Assembly (NCBI GenBank): GCA_035236585.1
Contig: CP141128.1
Coordinates: 23,589,618 to 23,653,617, forward strand
Source of the DNA: Warburgia ugandensis
Taxonomy: Eukaryota > Streptophyta > Magnoliopsida > Canellales > Canellaceae
DNA length: 64,000 nt
Direction: 5' to 3'
The notes below the pieces were generated by a model that saw only the letters and a list, made by a program, of their open reading frames with translations, did not search any database and was not told the origin of the DNA. Positions 49,890 through 61,609 of this stretch are shown here, one piece after another. A program made the position numbers and the translations under genes. Within the stretch, counting starts at the first letter, position 1. Every line of letters begins with the position of its first letter.

Positions 49890-51251
49890 AGTTAGTTGCA
49901 ATTTATAACTTCTCCAAATGGTATAAAGAAGCTGTTACATGACATTAGCCACTTTAGCTAAGATGATTCAAGAAGAATATCACTAGAATTTGTATATTTA
50001 GATGTGACCCAAATCATTTTGTTTCATTTCCTGCAAAGTTGACAATGAGACCAAAACTATTTGATTTATAAACCTCTGTGAATAGCTTTAGTGCATAGCA
50101 GATTCAGGCCAAGAAGTCTTTCTAGAACTTATATATTTTAGTCTTGAACATTGAAAAAAGTAAACTTAGTATATTCAGGCCAAGAAGATTGCCTATAACT
50201 TAAATATTTGAGTTTTGAACATTGAAAAAGTAAAATTAGGCCATTAGAAAACCATCATCTATGGGTGATAACCCTTATATAATAAAGAAAAAAATGAAAA
50301 AGGGGGCCTACCAACTAAATCTTCTAATTTGAGGAGATAATGCTATCCGCAACTACTACCATATGAGGGATGACTCTTGTAGTATTTTCCTTCACGTGTA
50401 ATGCTCTAGATTTTCCATCAATTGCACAAGAGCTCAAAGTTGTTTAGGATTTCCATAGTTTATTGAACTTATGGTTCTTTAGAATGTATCGACATCACAT
50501 ACACCTTGTTTGCTCATTGATGTATGTTCCTAAAGAGAGACCTCCAAAGCATTTCAAAATTCCAATATAGGTTGGTGGCCTTGTTCTCTACCTCACCAAT
50601 ATCAAATAGATGTTCCATCATTTAAACTACATGGACATGTTTCCTACAATGCACGAGCAAAAAAAATTCAAATTGTTCTTGGTTGTGCTGCAGAGGGGAC
50701 CAAAAGAGCATCTTACTTGAGAAGAGTATTAGTAGGAATTTCAGTCATCTTGCTTAAGGAGAGTATTGAAATGAATTAAGAGTTTGAAATATTCTCTGGC
50801 TTGATCTTGCTAATTTCTTCATTTGGGGTTTAAGATGAACCCAAAAGCATTGCAGTTTCATAAAAGATACTTGGAATTGGCCACAAATAGGATTAACAAG
50901 TGTTCTATGCCTAGGTGCTCATGCCACATTTGCACCAACCTATTGAACATGACTATCATGTGTACTCAATCACTTTTGACTGGTTCTCTAATGTTGAAGA
51001 ACTTAGTAAGGATTGTGAACTCCCAAGGTAGCTCCTTGAGGATCTTAGTCAAGCTTAAACTTTAACTCTTTTGGTGGAGCTCTATGCTTAGGCTAGTCAA
51101 TTGTAGTATTTTAGAAAGTACTTCTATTATCTTTTCTCGTATGAGTAGAAGCTATTGAATTTGGATAAAATGAAGAGTTGAATGTCCTGAAAGGAGAAAA
51201 TGTTACTATCATTAATGGCTTAAAAATTGACCAATTTTGATCACATGGTAG
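49890..51251. other. No gene recognised
   Basis: Unassigned DNA. A short duplication lies at about 50,099-50,240 (TTCAGGCCAAGAAG twice, TTGAACATTGAAAAA twice). The 80-codon frame at 50,823-51,065 has a few cysteines but no domain I recognise. Confidence 0.45.
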
Positions 51252-52884
51252 TGTTGATGTGTTTTACCACAAGTGCACGGGCTATTATAGTATAGCTAAT
51301 ATAAGTATGGGTCGATCACATGGGCACTCAACTTAAAAGATGGAGTTTTAGTAAAATTTAATTATGTAAAAAATCAAAAGAAATGACAATAATTAATTAT
51401 AAATGAATTATAAACTAAAATCTAATTAACTACTAAAAATTAATAAAATCTAAAGTAAAAAAGAGAGCAAATTAACTAAAAGAAACATAAAATCTACTTT
51501 CCTAGCATAATTTTATCAAATTCTTCAAATATGATATCAGAAACATCAATCAGTCTCCACCAATCTCCTTGTGGTCCACCTGATTGAATATCTGACGGTT
51601 GAATTGATCAAATTCCCAAAATTTTAGAAGATTTGGGCATAAGAGTGATTTTGGGTTTGGATGGCTTAGATCTAATTTTTGGTTTTTAGATTAAAGATCA
51701 AAGGTAGTGGATAAGCTAGGAAGTGCCCTAAGAATAAGCCCTGAAAATTAATTGAAATTATGGGGTGAAAAAGATCAGAAATTGAAGATTTCCTATTTAT
51801 TCAAGCTAAACTGTTAATCTAGTTAAGTTTGAATAAAACATGTATGAATAACTCTATTCATGGATTACTATAAGAATACGGCAAAACTCAAATAACAAAA
51901 TCTAGATAAAGTAGATCTGGAATAAGAACAGAAACAAGATTTAATTGGAATTCTGATTTTTACACCAAGGGCAGTTTTAGAAATTTTCCAAAGTTCTGGT
52001 TTTAAACGAAAACTAGAGAATCCAACCTAAAAGAGAAGGGAAGATGGTGAAACGGGGACATCGGAGATGAGGGAGCAGGGAAGAATCAGGCCAGTTAGAT
52101 CCAAGGGAGAACGACGGAAAACCACGGCCAGTGATTGACTTAAGTGCCACCTGGGATGGTGCCAATCGGTGTTGGTGACACTGATCCGTACTATTTTGGC
52201 AGAGAAAAACCCTTGAGAGAGGGAGAAAGGGAGGAGAACAAAGGTGAGGGAGAGAGGGTACAGTCTAGTTGTGTGGGTGACCTACTCGCGTGCACTCTGA
52301 TCGCCGGTGAAGAGGGCTACGACAGAGGGAACGAGAGAGATGAGATGGGGGGTTGGCCAATGTCAAGCAGATAGAGGGAGATGGTGTGGACAATGGAGTT
52401 GAGAAAGAGAGAAGTGATAGCAAAAGAGGAATGGCAAGGAGATAACGAGAGAGATGGGGAAGTCGGGTTTGGCCGGGTTTCTATAGAGAGCAGAGAGCAA
52501 TTGATTGGAGGAGATGAGGAAGAGGGTGCAAGTGGGGAGAAAAAATTGATGGATGCTAGAGTAGGGTAGCTAGGTCTGGTGAAGGAGGAGATACTGGTGA
52601 TGGAGATGCCGACTAGTAGAGAGGGAAAGAAAGCAGGGTTCACTGGAGGAGTAGGTGGCTCAGGTAGTGACTCAATGGAGCAGAGGAAATCTGGGTTGAC
52701 AGAGGCAGGCTGGCTTGGTGCGATTGAGAGCCATGATACCAGTGATGGAAGTAGGGTAGTCTGTGTCTTCTTTTATGTGTAGACAATCTGGGAGATGAGG
52801 AAAAACACCAACTGGGAGATAGATGGAGTAGTGAGGCAATGGGAGTTTCGATGTTTGGCTTAACTAGTTCAAGCACTGCGTGGT

Positions 52885-53053
52885 GTTGGTCAGGTAGAAT
52901 GAGATAGAAGGGAATGTTAGATAGACAAGGAGCAAAGAATGAATGAAGAGGGAAAGAGATTGTATGAAAAAAAAAGAGAGCTTGGGAAGGGAAAAGGTTG
53001 TAGAAATTATGGTTTCTAACAAGAAACCAAGAGAGAACGAGAGAGATAGGGAG

Positions 53054-53151
<98 letters not shown>

Positions 53152-53318
53152 GGTCAGGTAGAATGAGATAGAAGGGAATGTTAGATAGACAAGGAGCAAA
53201 GAATGAATGAAGAGGGAAAGAGATTGTATGAAAAAAAAAAGAGAGCTTGGGAAGGGAAAAGGTTGTAGAAATTATGGTTTCTAACAAGAAACCAAGAGAG
53301 AACGAGAGAGATAGGGAG

Positions 53319-53396
<78 letters not shown>
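52885..53396. repeat. 264-bp near-identical tandem duplication with GA tracts
   Basis: The block starting GTTGGTCAGGTAGAATGAGA at 52,885 repeats from 53,149 with almost no differences outside the GA tract length. Each copy ends in a GA run (53,059-53,149 and about 53,324-53,396). The near-identity indicates a recent event by slippage or unequal exchange, or an assembly effect. Confidence 0.93.
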
Positions 53397-53399
<3 letters not shown>

Positions 53400-53645
53400 G
53401 AGTTCAGGCATAGAGATGGCAGAAGATGAATGAGAGAGAGGGAGGAGAAATAAAAGGGGTGGAGGGAAAGTGAAGAAGAGGTAGAGTTCAGGCATAGAGA
53501 TGGGAGAGGATGAATGAGAGAGAGGGAGGAGAAATAAAAGGGGTGGAGTGAAAGTGAAGAAGAGGTAGATTTCAGGCATAGAGATGGGAGAAGATGAATG
53601 AGAGAGAGGGAGGAGAAATAAAAGGGGTGGAGTGCAAGTGAAGAG
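53396..53645. repeat. Three tandem copies of an about 83-bp unit
   Basis: The unit GGTAGAGTTCAGGCATAGAG ... GGAGGAGAAATAAAAGGGGT occurs three times in a row (starts near 53,397, 53,480 and 53,562) with very few changes. It lies in the A/G-rich part of the solo LTR. Confidence 0.9.
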
Positions 53646-53764
53646 GATAGGAGAGGGGGGAATGTGATAGAGATAGGGGAAAGTGGAGAGAGAAGGTGGT
53701 GGGTCTAGTAAGAGAGGAGGCGATAAAGAGGGAAAGAGAAGGAGAGGGGAGCAGGGAGTAGGAA

Positions 53765-53878
<114 letters not shown>

Positions 53879-54345
53879 GTGGGAGAAGGGGAGATGTGGG
53901 TCTGCCTCCTATGTGATCTAGCCAAGGAGAAGTGGAGGGTGATGTGAGGGAAGAGAAGGGAGAAAGAGGAAGTGGTGCATGGGAGAAAAGGAGAAAGGAA
54001 AGGGGATGGTCTACCCTTTTAACATCTAGCCCAAGAAAGGAACAATGGGAAAGTGTGGTGCCCTGTAGGATAATCTGCACTTTTGAAATTCGATCTAAGC
54101 CATTCAAGCCTCTTTTGGTTGATTTGTAAATTAAAAGACCAAATTAAAATCATCTAAACCGTACATTAAGCATTTGATAAGCTTTGATGATCATCTGACT
54201 GTTGATTTTGACAAATTAATGATTGGATTGTCAATTGGATCTAAATTCAAAATCAAGCTAAAAATTGCAAATTTGATTAATTAGATAATCTAATTGAATG
54301 TTAAATTAGGGGTATTTTGACCAAAATTGAATACTTAGCAGGGAG

Positions 54346-55335
54346 TGGGAGACAAACTTGACTAAGTAACTTTCGATCAATGGTTAGTGATATATCAATT
54401 CAATGGGTGTAATTGGATTCGTTAATAGAATTATGAAAAGAACATCTTGTATAATCATCTTCCTTAGCTAAAATTTAAAAATCTAAGCTTAGAAGTTGGA
54501 GAGCACTAATAGGTTTCTTAAAAATGGAAGCTATCAATTCCTACTAGGACCAACGCATGCTACAAAGCTTGCTACAAAGAGGTTAAGGTAGGCTAGTGTA
54601 GTATTGAATAAGGGCCAAGACCAAAATGTTTCTATAGAAAAGCATGTTACTATCACATTAGTCAAGGAGCAATCTTCTTGAGTTGTGAGTTTGATGAACT
54701 ACTTTACTATCCTTGTGTCTAAATCTAATCATTTATTAATGCTATTATGAACTTCAGTTGTCTCCTTGTTGACCAATCTTAAAGCCCTGGGTGATTGATG
54801 CACAACTAAGGTACTAAACTAACACAAATCTTGAGGGTATAAAAAGAATAATAGATCAAAAGAGAGAAAACGCCTCAAATTAGTAGTACTAGGCAGACAA
54901 ACTATTTTATTTTTCTCAATTAGAAAAGTTCATCAAATCACAAATAAACTCATTAAACTATAGCTCAGTTGTATTATTAATTAGACATATTATGAAGCAA
55001 GCAATTAAGAACTAAAATCAAGTCAAATATCTACAAGCAAAAAGCAACCCAACCTCAAACAAAAGCATCCATATCTTCTACAATACTTTTTCCTTTTGGA
55101 AAAACATCTTCCACAACAAGATTATGAGTAGAAAAAATAACCTATCTATATCAAATCCCATCCAAATCTCACTCCAAAATGAATTAAGTAAATTAAGGAC
55201 AATTAACTATAATTTGTATTAAAGAATAGAAAAAAAAAACTGAGAGAGAAAGAGAAAAACAGAGAGAGATAATAATCAATCATCACCTTGTTATGAAGTT
55301 ACTTGCGCCTTTTTAAAAGATAAAAGTAAAGAAAA
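54346..55335. other. No gene recognised
   Basis: Unassigned AT-rich DNA between the solo LTR and a GA microsatellite. Some text around 54,860-55,060 is in the style of the minus-strand LTR fragment at 31 kb, but I could not align it securely. Confidence 0.4.
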
Positions 55336-55336
55336 T

Positions 55337-55339
<3 letters not shown>

Positions 55340-55380
<41 letters not shown>
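55340..55380. repeat. (GA)20 microsatellite
   Basis: A pure GA run. A shorter one follows at about 55,507-55,521, in a context (GAGGGAGTAGGAAGCAGG) like that beside the tract at 53,767. Confidence 0.95.
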
Positions 55381-55385
<5 letters not shown>

Positions 55386-55539
55386 AGGAAGAAAAGAAAA
55401 TGGTGAATTGAGCACGCAAGTGGAAAAGTGAAAATAGAGGAATAGGGGGAAATTTTAAGTTTTAGAAAAGGAACTCCCCTAAAACCATTTCAGAGGGGAA
55501 GGGAGTAGAGAGAGAGAGAGACGAGGGAGTAGGAAGCAG

Positions 55540-56740
55540 GTAAACCTTGTGGGTGAAGGACGAGGGGGAGTTAGAAAAATGATTAAATAAGAAAAACCTA
55601 ATGTGGTTTGGAAAATAGATGCATGCTAGCACAAGAGAAATACCTAAAATGTAGGGATTCTAGTAGAGATTTCTATTTACCAAAAGGAAATCAGAAGAAA
55701 ATAATTCATTTGTCACTCTTCTAAAGATGTTATAAGGATTGGATATATTAGCCATAAACCTAAGTTCTATTCTAGTAGAAATAGTCTTTCCTTATTACAA
55801 CTCCATCTTGTTGTAGCATGGACTTACATTTTGTTGGCATAAAAACTAGCAATTTGAGCAAAAGGCCTCTCTTGTGGTAGTTCATGGGTTTGAATGGTCC
55901 ATGAATGTGTCATTTCAATATTAGAAAATAGATAAAAACTATTAGTTCAATTCATGAGGGGCATTATTAGGGCAAGATGGTAGGACTTATGAGTATCTTA
56001 TGGATACGTGGGCCATGAAAATGGCACTTCTAACATTGTGAAGAACTACTTTTTATTGGCATGGAAGGAGAAGTGCACCATGATATCAAACAAAAGGGAT
56101 TGGAAGAAAGTAAAGACATAGTCAAAGAGAAGAATTTTTCAATGGTGGCCACCTTACCAAAAAAGTACAAGCACATTTGAGGCTAATTATACAAGTGGAG
56201 TTTTATCCAAGCCATATTCCATCTTCTTTCCCATATTAGGTACCACTATATACCCCAAATTCTTCCTTGCTAACTGATCTTGGACTGTAATTTTCTTATG
56301 TATTAAACAAACAACTCAAAAAGTTCTATATCTGACTACATAAAACTTAACTATTGAACTACTTGAAGGCTGGGATTGTTCTAACATGAGATTTTAAGGC
56401 ACGGTCTTGCGAATAGTTCCACAACAAAATCAGAGTAATCTAGAAGCAATAAAAAAAGGCCATAAAAGGAAATTGAAAATAAGAAAGCAAAAAAATAAAG
56501 CACATATTACTAATGTTCTTGAAATGTAAGCAGCAAAGTTGTTTTGTGATCCTTGCAACTTCTTATCTAGAACAAGCTATTGCTATTCCCAGAAGTATTT
56601 TCTCTCCTCCACAACATTTCATCACCTCTATAAACCATTCTTATTTTATGAACATTTCTATTTATTCTCTCTTGGATAGGTACATAATTGTTTCAGGTTT
56701 TGATCGACCTCATCTTTTTAGATATCTATCTTCCTCAACC
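55540..56740. other. No gene recognised
   Basis: Unassigned DNA. The open frame at 56,513-56,752 shows no domain. Confidence 0.4.
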
Positions 56741-57267
56741 TATAGTGCCTAATTGCCACGGCATGACACAAAAAGCTTTTCCATGGTAACCTATTCATCA
56801 CCAACTTCAAGTAGTATTTTGTTGTCTTTAAACTTGACATTGTAATGGAATTGATTGTCCTCAAACCTCACATAGACTCTGTTTCTTATAAGCCCACATG
56901 AGATTCCAAACCAATTTTCACCATGTTTTTTAAAGAAATAATCTCAAAACATTTTGGACAGAATTAGTTTTCAAGATAAATTTGGTTAATGGAGAAATAA
57001 TCAATCACTTATAGAAAAATCACCAGCAATCCAATGCCATCGAAGCACCAAGCATTTGAAGAGAGACATAAAGAAAGAACATGAAACCTTGCTTAACATA
57101 CAAATTGCATAATTTCAACTCCTCAAAATCTGCATTCCTTGAATCATACATTGCAGTGTTCACATCATCAACATTTGTAAATCCTCAGCCATCACATACG
57201 TAAACCCCCAAAAGAAAACCTATTTTAGACAAAGTATTTCTATAAAACAACAAAGAAACAAAATCCT

Positions 57268-57377
57268 CAATAGTATGCAACCTTACCTTGCATTTCTACA
57301 ATAGGGTATTTCCACACCTTGAACCCACGACCTCAAAGTCACATGATGACAACTTTGTCGTTGGACCAAGGCTCCTC
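57268..57377 (-). mobile_element. Au-type SINE, 3'-truncated, minus strand
   Basis: On the minus strand it begins GGAGCCTTGGTCCAACGACA and continues through a box B-like GGGTTCAAGG to AATGCAAGGTAAGGTTGCAT, then stops. About 110 of the usual 180 bp remain. It lies inside the candidate first intron of the gene-like region. Confidence 0.85.
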
Positions 57378-57800
57378 TTTCAAAATAAAGAAAATAACAA
57401 TTCAAATCATTCTTACCCAAAAGCCTTAAAATAAAATGCATGTCCTATGCAATGGAGTGTAAAAAAGTATCCAATTCCAAGTCTCCCGATGTAAACAAAC
57501 AATAAAAGGCATATCAGCCACATAAACTGATTCATTCCAAAAAGATTTAAAACTGAGGAACCATGCTTCTTCACTTGGGGTTTAACAAAGATACATTTCT
57601 CTCTACCATAATCTTTGTCATTGGAAATTTCCACAAAAAACAACAAGAATATTGATAAGAGATGAAATAGAGGACTAAAAGAACAACACAATTTTAGAGA
57701 AGGATCCAGGGAAGGAGAAATTGGAATTTGGAGGAGAGGGTAGATTAGGGTTATGGCTTCAAGCAAGGATAGAGGAAATGATCATCAATTGAATTGAATA

Positions 57801-57832
57801 GAGAAGAAGAAGAACAAGAAGAAGAAGAAGAA
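57801..57832. repeat. (GAA)n tract
   Basis: An imperfect GAA run. On the minus strand it is a TTC-rich stretch next to the TATA-like motif. Confidence 0.85.
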
Positions 57833-58107
57833 ACATAGCGAAAGAAAGCAATGGATTTCTTTCTCTTTCCTTTTTCTTATGTTTTAAGTTTATAGTCTAT
57901 ATAGAACAAGGTATTAGAGGATGCTCCTTGAGTATTTCCAAGCACATGTTAGACATCAATCATGCCATTCAAAATACTATCATGTAGGTGTAAATAAAGT
58001 GAATAAAACTTATCTTTGTCAATGGGTACATTATAATAGTATTCAATATAAGAATACTTGAATATTTTATTTGAAATGGTATTGTCACTTTCTTGATCTC
58101 TCTTTTC

Positions 58108-58195
58108 CCACTGTAGAGGATGCGAACCCACTAAAATCCCTTCCTAGAAAGTCACTGGACACAAACCCACCAAAATCCCTTCATAGAAAGTTGCT
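58108..58195. repeat. Two copies of an about 43-bp direct repeat
   Basis: AACCCACTAAAATCCCTTCC and AACCCACCAAAATCCCTTCA recur 43 bp apart with similar tails (TAGAAAGTCACTGGACACA and TAGAAAGTTGCTTATGTGT). Confidence 0.7.
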
Positions 58196-58711
58196 TATGT
58201 GTAGATAATAATGTGGGGTGAGGGAAATTGCCTCCTAAATCTTACACATTAAGATAAGTGCCCATAGGTGTAGACACTACCTAAAGCATATTCAAAAATT
58301 AAGTAGTCCACGAGAAAAAATCATCACATTGTATCAATCTTAGCCACTTGATTTGAGTCTTTCAAAAATAAAATAGAATGAATGGTATTGACTTTCAACT
58401 TAAAGAAACATAGGTTAAAAGCATTTAATGGTTATGAAATTTAATTTCTAGCATATCTAACTCACTTCAAACATGATGGATGGCTTAGATCTATAGAACA
58501 TATTCACAATGACTAAGTAAAGGTAACATCTACTCTTTAAGACATTTAAGAGTGTCTACCCCCACGGTGACTCAATATAAATAACTTCTACAAACCTTGT
58601 TTTCAATAGTCCCAATAGGTACACATGCTCTCTCTTTTTAAGAGTTATAAGGACATGCACCCATGCATAGTTTGAAACCTTATCCAACTAGGTCAGAGAC
58701 TCTTCTTTGCT

Positions 58712-59015
58712 TGCGCACTCTTAAGTGTGAGGAGAAGTACAAGCCCTAATATTTTTCAATTATGAATATTGTTCTTATAGATCTAAATTCTTCATCATTT
58801 TTGTCATACCAAAATAAGTAAGCTATTATAAATCAATGCATTTAGTTGATCCTAGTCACTATTTTTTGATCATGAAACATGATCTAAAAGCATCCAATTA
58901 ATATGAAATTTGATCTCCAACCTATGTAAGCCATTGTAAAAATGATGAATGGTTTAGAAAGTTTTGCCATGCATGAAAAATGGGTGTGGACTTCTTCTCA
59001 CACTTAAAAGCATCT
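58712..59015. mobile_element. MITE-like inverted-repeat element
   Basis: Arms of about 32 bp, CTTAAGTGTGAGGAGAAGTA near 58,719 and inverted GACTTCTTCTCACACTTAAA near 58,987, enclose roughly 300 bp of AT-rich non-coding DNA. A related unit with GGTGTAGACAC / GTGTCTACCCCC arms seems to lie just upstream (about 58,240-58,565). No transposase; target duplications not resolved. Confidence 0.6.
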
Positions 59016-59094
59016 ATGCACATATCAAGAGTCTTCTATATGTTGCTAAGATTGAAATTTTAAAATTGATGTTAAGGTGATTCAAAACATTAAA

Positions 59095-61404
59095 ATTGTA
59101 CAAGTAATTATTGTGTCTATTTTTCTATAAATACTTGAGTGTTTAATTAGGTTTTGGATATGTTATGCTCTATAAATAATAATTATAGATATTTTTTACT
59201 TCTATAAATATGTGTTTTTAGTTATGTCTCATGACTGTATATTTTATACACCAATTACCTTCATAATATTGCTTGTGGATATAAGTTTTTTCAATTATTT
59301 TTTGGATGGCTATATATTATGCATTATTGTAAAAATTATAGTTAGTGTAATGCATGTAAGTGTATGAGATATCTCTCAAGTTTTTGACTGTTGTATATTA
59401 TGCTTTATAACAAAAATTATAGTGATTGTTTTGTTTGAAAATGAAAGTATTTCTAATCAAGTTTTTGGCTACTATATTTTTTATTTTATAGCAGTAATTA
59501 TGGTGACTATTTTTCTATAAATACATTACTTTTCAATGAATCAAAATTTGCATGACTACATGTTATGCTTTATAAATAATAATTATGGCTACTTTTTTCT
59601 TCCAAAATTTTTTGTTTTTAGTTATGTCTTAGATGGCATGTTTTATATAATAATTATAGTGACAATATTGCTTGTGGATATAAGAGTTTTCAATTATGTT
59701 TAGGAGGATTATATTTTATGCATTGCTGTAAAAATTATAATTACTATTTTGCAAGTAAATGTATGAGTTTTTTTTATAAAGTTTTGGGCTGTAATATATT
59801 ATGCTTTACAAAAAATAATAATTATAGGGATTATTTTACTTCTAAATAAAAGTATTTCCAATCATGTTTTTGGTTGATATATTTTTATTTTATAGTAGTA
59901 ATTATGGTGACTATTTTGCTATAAATACATGAGTTTTCAATCATGTTTTTGATGACTATATGTTATGCCTTATAAATAATAATTATAGTTTTTTTTTTTT
60001 TGCTTCCCTGAATGTTTTTAGTTATATCTCATGATGGTATATTTTATATAATAATTATAGCCACAATATTGTTTGTGGATATAAGTATTTCTAGATATGT
60101 TTTAGACATCTATATATTATGCTTTATTATAAAAATTATAGTTACTATTGTGCAAGTAAATATATGAGTTTTCTATCAAGTTTTCTAATACTACATACTA
60201 AGATTTATATAAAAAATTGCAGTGATTATTTTATTATAAAATAAAAGTATTTCCAATCAAGTTTTTGGCTACTATATTTTTTATTTTATAATAGTAATTA
60301 TGGCAACTATTTTGCTATAAATACATGAGTTTTTAGTCACATTTTGGACAACTATATGTTATGCTCTATAAATATTAATTATTGTTAATTTTTTGTTTCT
60401 GTATATATGTTTTTTCAGTTATGTCTCAAATGTTATATTTTATATAATAATTATGGTGACAATATTGCTTGTTGATATAAGAGTTTTCAATTATGTTTTG
60501 GATGGCTACATTTTATGCAATATGCTAAAAATTATAGTTACTATTTTGTAAGTAAATATAAAAGTTTTCTATCAAGTTTTCGGGTGCAATATATTATGCT
60601 TTATAAGGAAATTATAGTGATTATTTTGTTTCTAAATAAAAGTATCTCCAATGATTTTTTGGCTGCTATATTTTTTATTTTATACCAGTAATTATGGTGA
60701 CTATTTTTGCTATAAATACATGAGTTTTCAATCGCATTTTGGATGACTATATTTTATGCTTTATGAATAATAGTTATTTATTTTTTACTTCTATAAATAT
60801 GTATTTTCAGTTATGTCTCTTGATGGTATATTTTACCTAATAAGTATGGACATAATATTGGTTGTGGATATAAGTGTTTCTAATTATGTTGTGGACTGCT
60901 AAAGATTAGGCATTATTGTGAAAATTATGTGAATAGTTGTGCAAATAAATATATGAGTTATCTATAAATTTTTTGATTGTTGTATATTATTCTTTATAGC
61001 AAAAATTGTAGTGATTTTTTTGTATAAAATGAAAGTATTTCCAATCAAGTTTTTGGTTACTATAATTTTTATTTTGTAATAGTAGTTATGGTGACTATTT
61101 TACTATAAATACATGACTTTTCATTCATGTTTTGGATGTATATATGTTATACTTTATAAATAATAATTATAAAAATTTTATTATAAAATTGTGTGTTTTC
61201 AGCTATGTCTCAAGGTGCTACATTTTATGTAATAATTACAATTACAATATTGTGTGCGGATATAAGTGTTTTAAATTATATTTTGAATGACTACATATTA
61301 TGCATTATTATAAAAATAATTGTTACTATTTTGCAAGTTAATATATGAGTTTTCTATCTAGTTTCGAACTGCTATACATTATTATAAAAATAATTGTTAC
61401 TATT
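59095..61404. repeat. AT-rich higher-order array: about 400-bp units of five 80-bp monomers
   Basis: The landmark GCTTGTGGATATAAG or a close variant recurs at 59,271, 59,670, 60,071, 60,467, 60,860 and about 61,251, giving steps of 399, 401, 396, 393 and 391 bp. Within each unit five related monomers of about 72-87 bp share the frame TTTTCAATCATGTTTTGGAT, a TATGCTTTATAA-like core and AATTATAGTGACTATTTT. Each monomer position keeps its own signature from unit to unit, so this is a true higher-order repeat. It starts in the fourth monomer type near 59,095 and ends at about 61,404. It is non-coding. It is unrelated to the 40-bp array at 12.4 kb. Confidence 0.9.
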
Positions 61405-61460
61405 TTCCACCTTTACGATGTTTCTCATTGATGCAAGGAAAAAGTTGATGGAAAGATTGC

Positions 61461-61606
<146 letters not shown>

Positions 61607-61609
61607 TAT

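Larger units (their letters stand above)
56750..57910 (-). pseudogene. Unidentified gene-like transcription unit or pseudogene
   Basis: Read on the minus strand, this has the look of a plant gene. A TATA-like TATATAG sits near 57,897-57,904. Next comes a TTCTTC-rich stretch (57,801-57,832) like many 5' UTRs and an AACCCTAA telo-box-like motif near 57,744. An open stretch to 57,414 ends in GG|GTAAGA, a good splice-donor match. Further open pieces lie downstream: one with FEELKLCNLYVKQGFMFFLY (about 57,140-57,080) and one with NRVYVRFEDNQFHYNVKF (about 56,900-56,840). A truncated SINE sits where the first intron would be. I recognise no family, no start codon fits the first piece well, and later pieces are interrupted. 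It could be a decayed gene, a non-coding transcript or chance. Confidence 0.28.

Noticed and set aside
50823-51065. Plus-strand 80-codon frame with several cysteines
   Set aside because: Cysteine spacing fits no zinc-finger pattern I know, and there is no supporting exon structure nearby.
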